A program made the translations under genes and the position numbers. Positions 27,800 through 36,018 of a DNA stretch of 64,000 nucleotides are shown one piece after another; position 1 is the first letter of the stretch; every line of letters starts with the position of its first letter. The notes beneath the pieces were generated by a model. That model had not been told where the DNA came from. It was given only the letters and a program-made list of their open reading frames with translations, and did no database searches. This DNA is from Parapedobacter deserti (GTDB lineage: Bacteria; Bacteroidota; Bacteroidia; Sphingobacteriales; Sphingobacteriaceae): contig NZ_JBHRTA010000038.1 of NCBI RefSeq assembly GCF_042646065.1, forward strand, positions 992,001-1,056,000, read 5' to 3'.

Positions 27800-28789
27800 A
27801 TGGTGGAAAATTTGAAAGTGCATTTGATTATATTTTTCCTGGTGGGGTGCTTCATTTCATCAACTAGTGTGCTGGCAGACCCCATTAAGGTCATCCTCGA
27901 CACAGATATCGATTCCGATGTTGATGACGTCGGTGCATTGGCGATGCTACATACACTTGCAGACCACGATGTAGTAAAAATCCTCGGTGTCATTGTGACC
28001 AGCAATGATACCTATGCGCCAAGCTGCGCGGATGCAATCAATCATTATTACAAACGTCCAGCTATTCCAATTGGTGTTCAGAAAGGGTTAGAGACTACTA
28101 ATTTTTCGAAATATACCAGGCAAATTAGCGAGGAATTTCCCCATAGGATTTCATCTTACGAGGACGCTGAAGATGCAATTTCACTTTACCGGAGGATTCT
28201 GGCAAGTCAGGAAGATCAAAGCGTTGTCATCATCTCCATTGGGCATCTAACGAATTTGAGACTTTTGCTCGAGTCCCATCCCGATGAGCACAGCATGCTT
28301 TCAGGAACGGAGCTGGTAAAAGCCAAGGTGCGGATGTGGTCTGCCATGGGAGGAAAATTTCCGGCTGGTAAAGAAGCAAACTTTTACCGGCCGGATCCCG
28401 AATCGACCGTGGTAGCCATAGCGAACTGGCCAACACGGGTCGTGTTCGCGGGGTGGGAAACAGGGAACAAGGTGATTACAGGAGGTGAATTTCTTCGAAA
28501 ATCACTCAAACAGAATCACCCCGTATGGCGAGCTTATCATCATTATAACAATTTCGAAGGAAGACAGAGTTGGGACCAGTTGTCGGTTCTTTACGCAGTG
28601 TCATCGGCACCTGATGATTATTGGGATTTGCAATATGGAGAAGCATTAGTCCATTCAGACGGCTCCAATGGCTGGAAGATGTCATCCGAGGTTACCAACC
28701 AAGCTTTTTTGGTTGAGAAGGCGGACCCTACCGAAGTTGCGAAAATTATAGATGCGCTTATGGTAGGACTTTATAAGCCTGGTTTTTAA
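27800..28789 (+). CDS. Secreted nucleoside hydrolase (inosine/uridine-preferring family)
   Basis: Cleaves ribonucleosides into base and ribose; 329 residues. A signal peptide (residues 1-26, ending VLA) places it in the periplasm. The calcium/ribose site appears as VILDTDIDSDVDD (residues 31-43), and the central conserved region as IISIGHLTNLRLLL. It starts 42 bases after the SusD gene and completes a set that would import nucleosides, split them outside the cytoplasm, carry ribose inward and phosphorylate it, as in the rus locus of Bacteroides thetaiotaomicron. Confidence 0.9.
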   Translation: MVENLKVHLIIFFLVGCFISSTSVLADPIKVILDTDIDSDVDDVGALAMLHTLADHDVVKILGVIVTSNDTYAPSCADAINHYYKRPAIPIGVQKGLETTNFSKYTRQISEEFPHRISSYEDAEDAISLYRRILASQEDQSVVIISIGHLTNLRLLLESHPDEHSMLSGTELVKAKVRMWSAMGGKFPAGKEANFYRPDPESTVVAIANWPTRVVFAGWETGNKVITGGEFLRKSLKQNHPVWRAYHHYNNFEGRQSWDQLSVLYAVSSAPDDYWDLQYGEALVHSDGSNGWKMSSEVTNQAFLVEKADPTEVAKIIDALMVGLYKPGF

Positions 28790-28931
28790 TCGTCTTGACT
28801 TATGAACGGAGAGCGTCTTTCCTGAGAAAGAACTTCCGTGTAGGATGAGCTTGCCTTGTCTTGCTCAGCATAAAATTGGTTTAAAGCCTATCACGTTTCG
28901 CTTTCTTTTCGCTACATTTGTTTAAAAAGTG

Positions 28932-29633
28932 ATGAGACCAATCGTCGAATTGATTTCCGAATGGGATACCTATGTCAGTTCTCATGACGGGGTAACAGTA
29001 GAAGAATTCTGCAAGTACTACCTGACTAAGAAAAGCGTCGGAGAACGCAGAAAGGCGTTTGCAGGAATGACTCCACCTGACCTAGATACCACACTCGCCA
29101 AATTAATTGGCCGGGTTGCGTCCATGTATTCCGCCTATTGCAAGATGGCCTTACAGGAAAAACCCGAAATAGACCTTGATAGTTTTTATTTCCTTAATGC
29201 CATCTACCATAAAGCCGAGTCACAAAAAAAGGAAATTATCCAATTCCATTTTGTGGAGCGGTCTACGGGCATGGATATCTTGAAGCGCCTGCTTATTTCT
29301 GGATATATTACCGAACGCGCGGATCCTGTCGATAAACGAGCAAAATTAGTAAGCATCACGAAAAAGGGAGAAAGGACGCTACATGAACTTTACCGTCTGC
29401 TTTTCAAACCAACGGTTTTGATGTTCCATTCCATTCCAGAAGAAGAGAAAAAGTTGCTGGCCGATATACTTACACCTGTCGAAATTAAGCATGGAGAAAT
29501 TCTTTCAAAAAGCAAAACTCAGCATTTGGATGAAATTTTGAAAGACGAAGTTGGGGAGCATGTGCTCAGAAACATTTACGCTGAATTGGGTAAAAGAATC
29601 AACCAATTTACCGAAAACAAATCTAGCCAATAG
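28932..29633 (+). CDS. MarR-family transcriptional regulator
   Basis: A 233-residue regulator. The winged helix covers about residues 80-160; the wing reads ERADPVDKRAKLVSITKKG, with the Asp-x-x-Asp-x-Arg pattern of MarR proteins. It carries an N-terminal extension of about 50 residues and a C-terminal helical tail, making it longer than typical MarR (about 150). GTG at 28929 is immediately followed by the ATG at 28932, which is preferred. A TACATTTG -7 box at 28913-28920 lies just upstream. The target is unknown. Confidence 0.8.
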   Translation: MRPIVELISEWDTYVSSHDGVTVEEFCKYYLTKKSVGERRKAFAGMTPPDLDTTLAKLIGRVASMYSAYCKMALQEKPEIDLDSFYFLNAIYHKAESQKKEIIQFHFVERSTGMDILKRLLISGYITERADPVDKRAKLVSITKKGERTLHELYRLLFKPTVLMFHSIPEEEKKLLADILTPVEIKHGEILSKSKTQHLDEILKDEVGEHVLRNIYAELGKRINQFTENKSSQ

Positions 29634-29808
29634 CACATCGCTTTCTGCACACCCGTCGCTATCAGAACGCGAATGTGAATAAACAATGTTTAGCCTAAAT
29701 TCTACCCGCCGATTTTAGCCCCGGTCCGAGAGACTAAAAAAAACAACGAAAATAACATTAGTTGTAACGAATCCGTTGTATATTTGTCCAATATAGAAAT
29801 TTTAGATC

Positions 29809-30369
29809 ATGAAAAAGTATACCACGTTCAAAACCGGATTTATTGCATTGGTGACAATTAACACTTTAATTATTATTGCAAATAACATTTATGTCACACC
29901 ACCGATCAATATCCGAACTCAGCAATTACCAGCGGGCAGAGCAAATGATATTGATGCCATTAAGGCGCTCGAACAGCTTTCTGCAGAAGGATGGGCAGAA
30001 GGGAATGGCAAGAAAATGGCATCTGTTTATACGGATCGTGCTGATTACGTTACATTCAATGGTGAATGGTTGCAGTCTCGTCGTGAAATAGACTCCCTTC
30101 ATCAAGAATTGTTCGACGGAGTACTGAAAGGTTCGTCAATTGAAAACAGGAAGATACAAAGTATTCGTTTCTTAACAGATAGCGTCGCTGTAGTCCATAT
30201 TACAGGTGCTGTGAAGCACAAAGGCGCTAAAAAGCCTGCTAAAAGTAGAGATTCTATTCAAACATTGATTGCATGGAAGAATGATGGTAAGTGGAAGTTT
30301 ACGGCCTTCCACAATGCCCGCATAAGCAGGGTTTCGCTATGGGAAGGTATTATGATGTCTTTTAGTTGA
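29809..30369 (+). CDS. NTF2-like (SnoaL/SgcJ-type) secreted or membrane-anchored protein
   Basis: A 186-residue protein with one hydrophobic N-terminal segment (about 11-27), then an NTF2-like fold: DAIKALEQLSAEGWAEGNGKKMASVYTD with later strands SVAVVHITGAV and WKFTAFHNARI. Members of this SgcJ/EcaC group are diverse, and no catalytic role can be assigned. A clear TATATTTG -7 box is at 29779-29786, about 22 bases before the ATG. Confidence 0.75.
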   Translation: MKKYTTFKTGFIALVTINTLIIIANNIYVTPPINIRTQQLPAGRANDIDAIKALEQLSAEGWAEGNGKKMASVYTDRADYVTFNGEWLQSRREIDSLHQELFDGVLKGSSIENRKIQSIRFLTDSVAVVHITGAVKHKGAKKPAKSRDSIQTLIAWKNDGKWKFTAFHNARISRVSLWEGIMMSFS

Positions 30370-30628
30370 TAACTAACTTGCTATGATGCAACGCAGTGAA
30401 GCCCAAGTACCGTTTCAGCGTCATTCGGTCAGGATGCGGCAATAAGTTACTTCAGCATGACAATGAAATGTCCAAAATACCCCGCAATAAAGTCCGTTAG
30501 ACACCCCTTTTAAATACCGAATAGACAATATTTTTGCCGAATATGCTGAAGATTTGCGGCAAAAGTTTATACAATGACCTGGCAGGTCTACCGGCAATGA
30601 CTTTGCGAATAATGAAAATGAACACGTT
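30370..30628. other. Intergenic region with a short palindrome
   Basis: No gene is seen. GACCTGGCAGGTC at 30576-30588 (5-3-5 inverted repeat) lies ahead of TGACTTTG (30599-30606), a near-match to the -7 box of the acetyltransferase gene. Confidence 0.35.
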
Positions 30629-31204
30629 ATGACAGTAAAAATCGCTCAAGCATCAGATGAAGGCGGCGCCATTGAAGCGTTGACGTTGGCATTCAGTGCT
30701 GATCCGATGACCCGCTGGTCTCTTGCGAACCCTGTGAAATATTTGGCGGCTTTTCCTTCGATCGTAAGGGCTTTCGGCGGAAGTGCTTTCCAGACGGGTA
30801 CAGCCTATGTTGCCGATGGTTTCGCAGGGGTTGCCTTGTGGTTGCCACCCGGCGCCGGATCTGATGAGGAGTCGCTGATGAGGCTGTTCGACGAAAACGT
30901 TGGCGACGGTGTAAAGGAAGATTTGCCGGGAATTTTTGAACAGATGCAAAAATTTCACCCTACCGAACCGCACTGGTATCTGCCGATGATAGGTGTCGAC
31001 CCGGCGTATCAGGGTACAGGCGTAGGCACGGCATTGTTGACCGAAGCGCTAAAAGCTGTTGACCGTGATGGATTAGCTGCGTATCTCGAATCTTCGAATC
31101 CTAAGAATATTTCGTTATATAAGCGTCACGGTTTTGAGGTCATCGGCGAGATTCAATCCGGCGGCTCGCCTATTTTACGCCCTATGCTGCGAAGCGCGCG
31201 ATGA
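30629..31204 (+). CDS. GNAT-family N-acetyltransferase
   Basis: A 191-residue acetyl-CoA-dependent transferase. The acetyl-CoA loop reads GVDPAYQGTGVGTALL near residues 128-143, followed by AAYLESSNPKNISLYKRHGFEV, the typical last strand and helix. Substrate unknown. It overlaps the following frame by four bases and is probably co-transcribed with the hydrolase gene. Confidence 0.88.
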   Translation: MTVKIAQASDEGGAIEALTLAFSADPMTRWSLANPVKYLAAFPSIVRAFGGSAFQTGTAYVADGFAGVALWLPPGAGSDEESLMRLFDENVGDGVKEDLPGIFEQMQKFHPTEPHWYLPMIGVDPAYQGTGVGTALLTEALKAVDRDGLAAYLESSNPKNISLYKRHGFEVIGEIQSGGSPILRPMLRSAR

Positions 31205-31224
31205 CTCGTGTAAATTCCTTCTTT

Positions 31225-31770
31225 ATGAGCAAGCAAATATTATTTATACAAGGAGGAGGCGAAGGAGGGTACGAAGCCGACAAAGAATTGGTTACTTCGC
31301 TTCAAGCAGCCCTAGGGGAAGAATACATGATCAGCTACCCCGAAATGCGATGGGATGAAGCGGCTGCTGACTTTGGCTGGACGAAGCAGATTGGCGAAGA
31401 GATTGCCCAAGCGGATAACGGTCTTGTTTTGGTTGGACATTCATTCGGTGCATCTATGATTTTAAAATACCTTTCCGAAACCACCATAAACAAAAAAATT
31501 AAGGGAGTTTTTCTCTTAGCAGCACCGTTTTGGAGTGGGGACGAAGCATGGAAGGCGGGGTTTAAACTAAAATCCGATTTTGCCAATAGCTTACCCGCTG
31601 ACGTGGTGTATTATTTGTACCATAGCAAAGATGATGACGAGGTGCCCATTTTCCATTTCCACCAATATAAAAAGAAGCTTGCCCGGGCGAACTTCAGGGA
31701 AGTTAACAGCGGCGCACATCAATTCGGTAACGATTTGGCGTTGGTAGCTGAGGATATCAAATCCTTGTAA
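31225..31770 (+). CDS. Alpha/beta hydrolase, RBBP9/YdeN type
   Basis: A small serine hydrolase of 181 residues. The nucleophile is in VGHSFGAS, the acid in YHSKDDDEVP and the histidine in SGAHQFGN. The frame opens with an ATG at 31201 overlapping the previous stop (ATGA), but MSKQILFIQGGGEGGYEAD from 31225 is where the family starts. Either is possible; 31225 is preferred. Confidence 0.82.
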   Translation: MSKQILFIQGGGEGGYEADKELVTSLQAALGEEYMISYPEMRWDEAAADFGWTKQIGEEIAQADNGLVLVGHSFGASMILKYLSETTINKKIKGVFLLAAPFWSGDEAWKAGFKLKSDFANSLPADVVYYLYHSKDDDEVPIFHFHQYKKKLARANFREVNSGAHQFGNDLALVAEDIKSL

Positions 31771-31878
31771 AAGCAAAAGTAGCGATCGAAACTATCGGCC
31801 GGGATGGGTATTCATGGAGTTGGCTAAGGAAGTACCCTTGCCGGAAGGTCGATGCGAACCCGCAGGCGGACATTGCCG

Positions 31879-31915
31879 TGTCCGTATTCGCACACTTACT
31901 GTCCGTATTCGGACA
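31879..31915. promoter_or_regulatory. Twin palindromic activator sites (TGTCCG-N4-CGGACA)
   Basis: Two copies, TGTCCGTATTCGCACA (31879-31894) and TGTCCGTATTCGGACA (31900-31915), start 21 bases apart, that is two helical turns. The second is perfect and the first has one mismatch. They lie about 55-90 bases upstream of a sigma54-like promoter, the usual place for an enhancer-binding protein. Confidence 0.65.
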
Positions 31916-31967
31916 CCGACTAATAGGTAAACCGGTGATTATTTCTTTCTAACGTGCTTTTTTGCGT

Positions 31968-31983
31968 TGGCAGATTTGTTGAT
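31968..31983 (+). promoter_or_regulatory. Sigma54-like -24/-12 promoter
   Basis: TGGCAG-N5-TTGAT resembles TGGCAC-N5-TTGCA; GG at -24 is kept while the -12 GC is GA. It precedes the remnant permease gene at 32025. Confidence 0.5.
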
Positions 31984-32024
31984 GCCTGCACATAACTACG
32001 ACGGAAAGTTAACGAACATCGTTC

Positions 32025-32325
32025 ATGATAAAGAACTATTTCAAAATCGCCTGGCGCAACCTGGCTAAAAGCAAGGGGCACAGCGCCATTAATATCGGGG
32101 GCTCGCCGTGGGCATGGCCGTGGCCATGCTGATCGGCCTCTGGGTACATGATGTTGGTATTATCTTGCGCTATGGCTTTCGAATTATGATTACCGAGTAA
32201 GCATCAGTTGGGTGGTCTTCGTGTTGGCCGCAGTCTTAGCACTTTTAGTCACCATCGTGACGGTCAGTTTCCAAGCTATCAAAGCAGCGTTAGCCAATCC
32301 GGTGGATAGCCTACGGAATGAATAG
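32025..32325 (+). pseudogene. Collapsed MacB/FtsX-type ABC permease gene
   Basis: The first part reads MIKNYFKIAWRNLAKSKGHS, then INIGG, the standard start of large Bacteroidota permeases; after one missing base it continues AVGMAVAMLIGLWVHD. It then jumps to the family's C-terminus, SISWVVFVLAAVLALL and FQAIKAALANPVDSLRNE, ending at TAG 32323-32325. About 35-50 codons remain at each end of a gene normally close to 800 codons, so most of the middle has been deleted. Confidence 0.85.
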
Positions 32326-32507
32326 CAAGCAAGCTCGCTGACGCATCTTTCCATCCGCACTTAGCCCATACGCCTCCATTGCTTTTCGCCGTAGCCATGT
32401 TTCTTTCGAAAACTGAGTATTACAAGAAAGCAGCGTCAATCCCATCCGTTGGGCAGTAGGGTTAAGGGATAGCATCCGGCCTACCCACAATAAAAAAACC
32501 GGCACCT

Positions 32508-32536
32508 TTTGTAGTCGAGAAAGACCCGTAGTTTTG
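32508..32536 (+). promoter_or_regulatory. Bacteroidota promoter of bioB
   Basis: TTTG (32508-32511), a 17-base gap and TAGTTTTG (32529-32536) match the -33/-7 pattern. The predicted leader to the bioB ATG is about 70 bases. No convincing BirA operator overlaps it. Confidence 0.6.
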
Positions 32537-32615
32537 GCCTGAAATAGGAAAATACAGCACATGTTAACAATAATTGTGTCTAACCCGGAATTTACGACAG
32601 ATAAGATTACAACAA

Positions 32616-33692
32616 ATGCAGACGACAAAACAAGTCCGTCACGACTGGACAAAAGCGGAAATCCAAACAATATATGATCAACCCTTGCTGGAATTGATAT
32701 ACCAGGCTGCGCAAACGCACAGAACATGGCATAAACCTAACGAAGTGCAGCTATGTACCCTATTATCTGTAAAAACCGGAGGTTGTCCCGAAGATTGTGC
32801 TTATTGTGGGCAGGCAGCCCGTTATCATACCGATATAAAGGTGCAGGCGCTATTGCCGACCGAAACCGTTATCGAGCACGCTAAAAAAGCAAAGGAGCTA
32901 GGATCTACGCGTTTTTGTATGGCCGCTGCCTGGCGTGAAGTACGCAATAATAGCGACTTTGACCGGATTATAGCTATGGTAAAAGGTGTAAATGATTTGG
33001 GGTTGGAAGTATGCTGTACACTCGGAATGCTCACGGAAGAACAGGCCATTCGTTTGCAGGAAGCCGGTTTACATGCGTATAATCATAATTTAGACACCTC
33101 AGAAGCGTACTACGATGAAATTATTTCCACCCGAAAATTCGACAGCCGTATCAAAACCATCCATAATGTCCGCAAAGCCGGCATCACGGTTTGTTCCGGT
33201 GGAATCATAGGGTTAGGAGAAACCCATAACGATCGTATTTCCATGCTGCTGACCTTGGCCACAATGCCTAAACACCCCGAATCGGTTCCGGTAAATGCGC
33301 TGGCTCGTGTAAAAGGGACGCCTTTGGAAAATAATCCGAAAGTTGATATATGGGATATGGTCCGTATGATTGCCACTGCGAGGATTGTAATGCCTTCTTC
33401 GATGGTACGTTTAAGTGCAGGACGTATAGAAATGACCGAAACAGAACAAGCATGGTGCTTTATGGCCGGCGCTAACTCTATTTTTACAGGCGAGCGTGAA
33501 ACATTACTTGTTACATCTAATCCGGGGGTAGCTGAAGATTTGCGGATGTTTCGCAATTTGGGGCTGACGCCTATGGTAAAACATGAAAAGACAATCGCAT
33601 GTTCGCACCAAGCGCTTGACCCTAAGTTTGATGATTGGGAGAATTGCTGCCGTTGCTCATTAGTGCTTTTGCGGACAGACACTCCCGAATAA
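32616..33692 (+). CDS. bioB: Biotin synthase
   Basis: Radical-SAM enzyme that inserts sulfur into dethiobiotin in the last step of biotin synthesis; 358 residues. The iron-sulfur cysteines are Cys57, Cys61 and Cys64 (GGCPEDCAYC). YNHNLDTSEAYY, SGGIIGLGET and the [2Fe-2S] arginine region VRLSAGRIEM follow. The ATG at 32616 (MQTTKQVRHDWT) is chosen; an in-frame TTG at 32574 lies inside the predicted leader. It stands alone, without the other bio genes. The C-terminus carries an extra Cys pair (NCCRCSLVLL). Confidence 0.95.
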   Translation: MQTTKQVRHDWTKAEIQTIYDQPLLELIYQAAQTHRTWHKPNEVQLCTLLSVKTGGCPEDCAYCGQAARYHTDIKVQALLPTETVIEHAKKAKELGSTRFCMAAAWREVRNNSDFDRIIAMVKGVNDLGLEVCCTLGMLTEEQAIRLQEAGLHAYNHNLDTSEAYYDEIISTRKFDSRIKTIHNVRKAGITVCSGGIIGLGETHNDRISMLLTLATMPKHPESVPVNALARVKGTPLENNPKVDIWDMVRMIATARIVMPSSMVRLSAGRIEMTETEQAWCFMAGANSIFTGERETLLVTSNPGVAEDLRMFRNLGLTPMVKHEKTIACSHQALDPKFDDWENCCRCSLVLLRTDTPE

Positions 33693-33701
33693 AACGCTTT
33701 A

Positions 33702-33803
33702 GAGCCTGCCGAGAAGCGTGAACTGGTGGGCTATGCCCGCCAGGAGTTCAAGTTGAGCCTCCCGTAGGCCTGCATAATATTCCATATGAGTACATCGGTT
33801 TAC
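33702..33803 (+). pseudogene. Remnant of an IS3-family transposase (OrfB N-terminal region)
   Basis: Starting at 33702 the translation EPAEKRELVGYARQEFKLSL, an in-frame TAG, then ACIIFHMSTSVY matches the helix-turn-helix region that begins OrfB of IS3-type elements. Only about 34 codons survive and the catalytic part is gone. It marks an old insertion sequence directly behind bioB. Confidence 0.6.
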
Positions 33804-34395
33804 ATTATGCAAGAAACTCGCGAACAGGTCTTGCCTTTCTTCGTACTTTCTTCTGCCTTTCTCCCGACATCTCCCGAGAATTTATCGGGGCGTATGCGGG
33901 CTGCATGCGGGAAAAGGTAACATACGCGCCGCATACGGCTTGCGTACGGCACGCGAGATGGCAGAACACGGGCAGAAGAAAGTCGGGCGTGGGTGTGTCC
34001 GCTCTTGGGATAGCTTCGCCAACACCGTGCTCCGGCCCACCTTCCATTACGGTGCTATCCCCATATGTCCCGCTTACCCTTCGCAAAAAGCTCCAAAAGC
34101 GGCACTTTAGCGAAGGGTAAGCGGCTATATAGCGGTACAAAGGCATATTGGGAGAAACATGGAATGGGAAGAGCGATGTTGGAGAGATTGTATAGGGCTT
34201 CGGAGCTTGGTACTAGCTCAGAGCGAGCTTCTATTGGACTCGTTCTGCTCCGACCAAACCAAGGTGCGACTGAGTCCAAACCAAGACCAAACCAAGACCA
34301 GACGGAGGTCCGTACCAATTGTTTGCCATTCCCTTAATAACGAGGTAAACAAAGGGTATGTTAGGTGTAAATGAAGCATATGCATTGGGTAAGGC
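33804..34395. other. Gene-free region rich in inverted and short direct repeats
   Basis: About 590 bases with no credible gene on either strand. It holds a 14-bp inverted repeat (34071-34123), a 7-bp inverted repeat TCGGAGC/GCTCCGA (34200-34206, 34247-34253), and three copies of CCAAACCAAG at 34254, 34276 and 34287, spaced in multiples of 11. It may be a structured RNA, a degenerate mobile element or a repeat cluster. Confidence 0.5.
34071..34123. repeat. 14-bp perfect inverted repeat
   Basis: CGCTTACCCTTCGC (34071-34084) and its exact reverse complement (34110-34123) enclose a 25-base loop. There is no T-run beside it, so it is not a plain terminator. Confidence 0.8.
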
Positions 34396-34423
34396 GTAGC
34401 GAAACAGCGCTACGTCTCGTCTT
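34396..34423 (+). promoter_or_regulatory. ECF-sigma-like promoter, copy 1
   Basis: GTAGCG (34396-34401), 16 bases, CGTCTT (34418-34423), then 19 bases to the ATG at 34443. The same element with the same spacing precedes the two paralogous genes at 46063 and 56599. Confidence 0.65.
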
Positions 34424-34442
34424 ACACGGAAACTGACCAAAA

Positions 34443-34883
34443 ATGAAAAAAATAGCCATTTTATACACGATGTTTATAACCATCACATTGTCTTGCAGCG
34501 AAAAGGAATTGGGAAACGAAGCGATACTGAATTGTAAATCCGTGCCATGTACCTATGAACTGCGGTGGATCGCCGTTAAGCTCGTAGACCAATCGGAAAA
34601 TCCGGTAGCGCTCGACCGGATGAAAGTGACCCGCGTAGCAGACGGTAAGGATTTAACAAAGACGTATCACAGTGACGAATGGAATACGTTCACAAGGCTA
34701 GGGAGCTATCCGGTAACCGGCGACAATGACCATGGGGATATCCCGAAATTCAAACATACCAAGCTGCGTTTTCAGGGGTATATCGGCAACCGGGAGGTGG
34801 TCAAGGGCGATTATGTGGTTACTTTTGATTGTTGCCACATCGCCTTGGTATCCGGCGAACGGGAGTTGGTGGTGAGTCGTTAG
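34443..34883 (+). CDS. Small lipoprotein, paralog 1 of a DCCHI family
   Basis: A 146-residue predicted outer-membrane or periplasmic lipoprotein; lipobox TLSC gives Cys18. After it come Cys31-x4-Cys36, a strand-rich core with NPVALDRMKVTRVADGKDLT, and the C-terminal motif FDCCHIALVSGEREL (Cys130, Cys131). Two paralogs sit at 46.1 and 56.6 kb. The core resembles a small beta-sandwich, and the four cysteines may form disulfides or bind metal. No known family is recognised. It is monocistronic and driven by the ECF-like element at 34396-34423. Confidence 0.85.
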   Translation: MKKIAILYTMFITITLSCSEKELGNEAILNCKSVPCTYELRWIAVKLVDQSENPVALDRMKVTRVADGKDLTKTYHSDEWNTFTRLGSYPVTGDNDHGDIPKFKHTKLRFQGYIGNREVVKGDYVVTFDCCHIALVSGERELVVSR

Positions 34884-35214
34884 ATTCGCGGATTGGTTTA
34901 GCTGTCTTTTTGTCCGAATCCGAACACCATGGTGTCTAAACCGTCCTTCGCCTGTTTCCGATAGTGGAACGAAAGTACAGCAACGGTATGTACGCTATAT
35001 TTGCTGTTTTGGTAACACACCAAGTTGAAGTTTTGAATTGAACATTTTAAGAAATTAAACCTGCGGAAGCCGGAGGCGAACGCAAGCTTCATTACCGATG
35101 AAACTAATGGCGTCAACGACAATGTAGGTTCCATTAGACAATTAAAAAACATACTTATCGAAGCGATCTCATTGATGCCGCTAAAAACAAATATAGATCA
35201 TTAATTATTTTCTA
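34884..35214. other. Intergenic region, no clear gene
   Basis: Some frames stay open but none looks like a protein. A 44-base stretch (34938-34981) is 77 percent identical, without gaps, to 35967-36010 on the other side of the VOC gene. AT-rich sequence leads into the VOC start. Confidence 0.4.
34938..34981. repeat. 44-bp imperfect direct repeat, copy A
   Basis: Matches 35967-36010 at 34 of 44 positions; most differences are transitions. The best-kept core is ATAGTGGAAC. Confidence 0.5.
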
Positions 35215-35646
35215 ATGAAAGCAAGAATTTCTGTACTTACGCTAGGCGTTGCCGACCTGGAGCGGTCGGTTTCCTTTTACAGAGACGGCATGGGCTTAGC
35301 AACCGAAGGTATTATCGGTACCGAATACGAGAATGGTGCCGTAGCATTCTTTCGGTTGCAGGACGGCTTGCAACTGGCGTTATGGCCTTGGGCGAGCATA
35401 GCCGCGGATACCGGCCTACCTGCGGGCGGCGGCACGCCCGGTGCGTTTACCATTGGCCATAACGTGAACAGTAAGACGGAAGTGGATCAGGTGATGGACC
35501 AAGCGGCAAAAGCCGGAGCTGCCATCGTCAAACCGCCGCAACAGACGTTTTATGGCGGCTATGCAGGTTACTTTCGGGATATTGATGGCCATCTGTGGGA
35601 AGTGGTCTGGAACCCTGCGCTGTCTGTGGAGGAATATGAGGCCTGA
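35215..35646 (+). CDS. VOC-superfamily (glyoxalase/bleomycin resistance-like) protein
   Basis: A 143-residue cytoplasmic protein of the vicinal oxygen chelate fold, with two beta-alpha-beta-beta-beta halves: ISVLTLGVADLERSVSFYRD opens the first, and YAGYFRDIDGHLWEVVWNP closes the second, with the usual metal-ligand Glu. The family includes lyases, dioxygenases and binding proteins. No neighbour suggests a substrate. Confidence 0.85.
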   Translation: MKARISVLTLGVADLERSVSFYRDGMGLATEGIIGTEYENGAVAFFRLQDGLQLALWPWASIAADTGLPAGGGTPGAFTIGHNVNSKTEVDQVMDQAAKAGAAIVKPPQQTFYGGYAGYFRDIDGHLWEVVWNPALSVEEYEA

Positions 35647-36018
35647 ATCGCTGGATGTGTTACATGGCCTTGAAACGTTGGCCTAGACGGGTACGAAGAA
35701 TTAGGGCTGCTAGGCTTGCGACCTCACGGAAAGCGTGTGTTGTTTGGTATAAAACAAAGACACTTATATCTGTATCGCGACTAAGCAATACGAAAGATAA
35801 AAAGGGATTTATCCAGCGATCGTCCTCGATAGAGAGGGCGTGGGAGTTTTTCAAAGACGATATTGTCGAAGGTGTTGAGAAGTATAAAGACAGGGCGATA
35901 CGGAATCTTAGGTTTTGAGATCCGTAAACTTGCCAAGTCGTATATCTTCAAGGAACGCTGGAAACCAAACCGCCCCCTGCTTGTTTTCAATAGTGGAACC
36001 GAAGTACGGCGATCCGCC
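35647..36018. other. Intergenic region, no clear gene
   Basis: One frame is open from 35655 to 35918 but its product is not protein-like and is not recognised. The second copy of the 44-bp repeat (35967-36010) ends eight bases before the next start codon. Confidence 0.4.
35967..36010. repeat. 44-bp imperfect direct repeat, copy B
   Basis: Second copy of the sequence at 34938-34981, directly upstream of the ATG at 36019; it may include promoter or leader sequence. Confidence 0.5.

Noticed and set aside
32311..32570. Minus-strand gene between the permease remnant and bioB
   Set aside because: The frame is open, but the product matches nothing and it covers the bioB promoter and the pseudogene end.
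32537..32615. BirA operator in the bioB leader
   Set aside because: TGTTAACA is present, but no second half-site at the right distance.
33805..34146. Minus-strand gene or group II intron remnant
   Set aside because: The translation is not protein-like, and the alternating GCATACG/CGTACGG segments do not fit the 34-base domain V pattern.
34898..35152. Minus-strand 84-residue protein
   Set aside because: No family, poor composition, no promoter; it lies over the 44-bp repeat.
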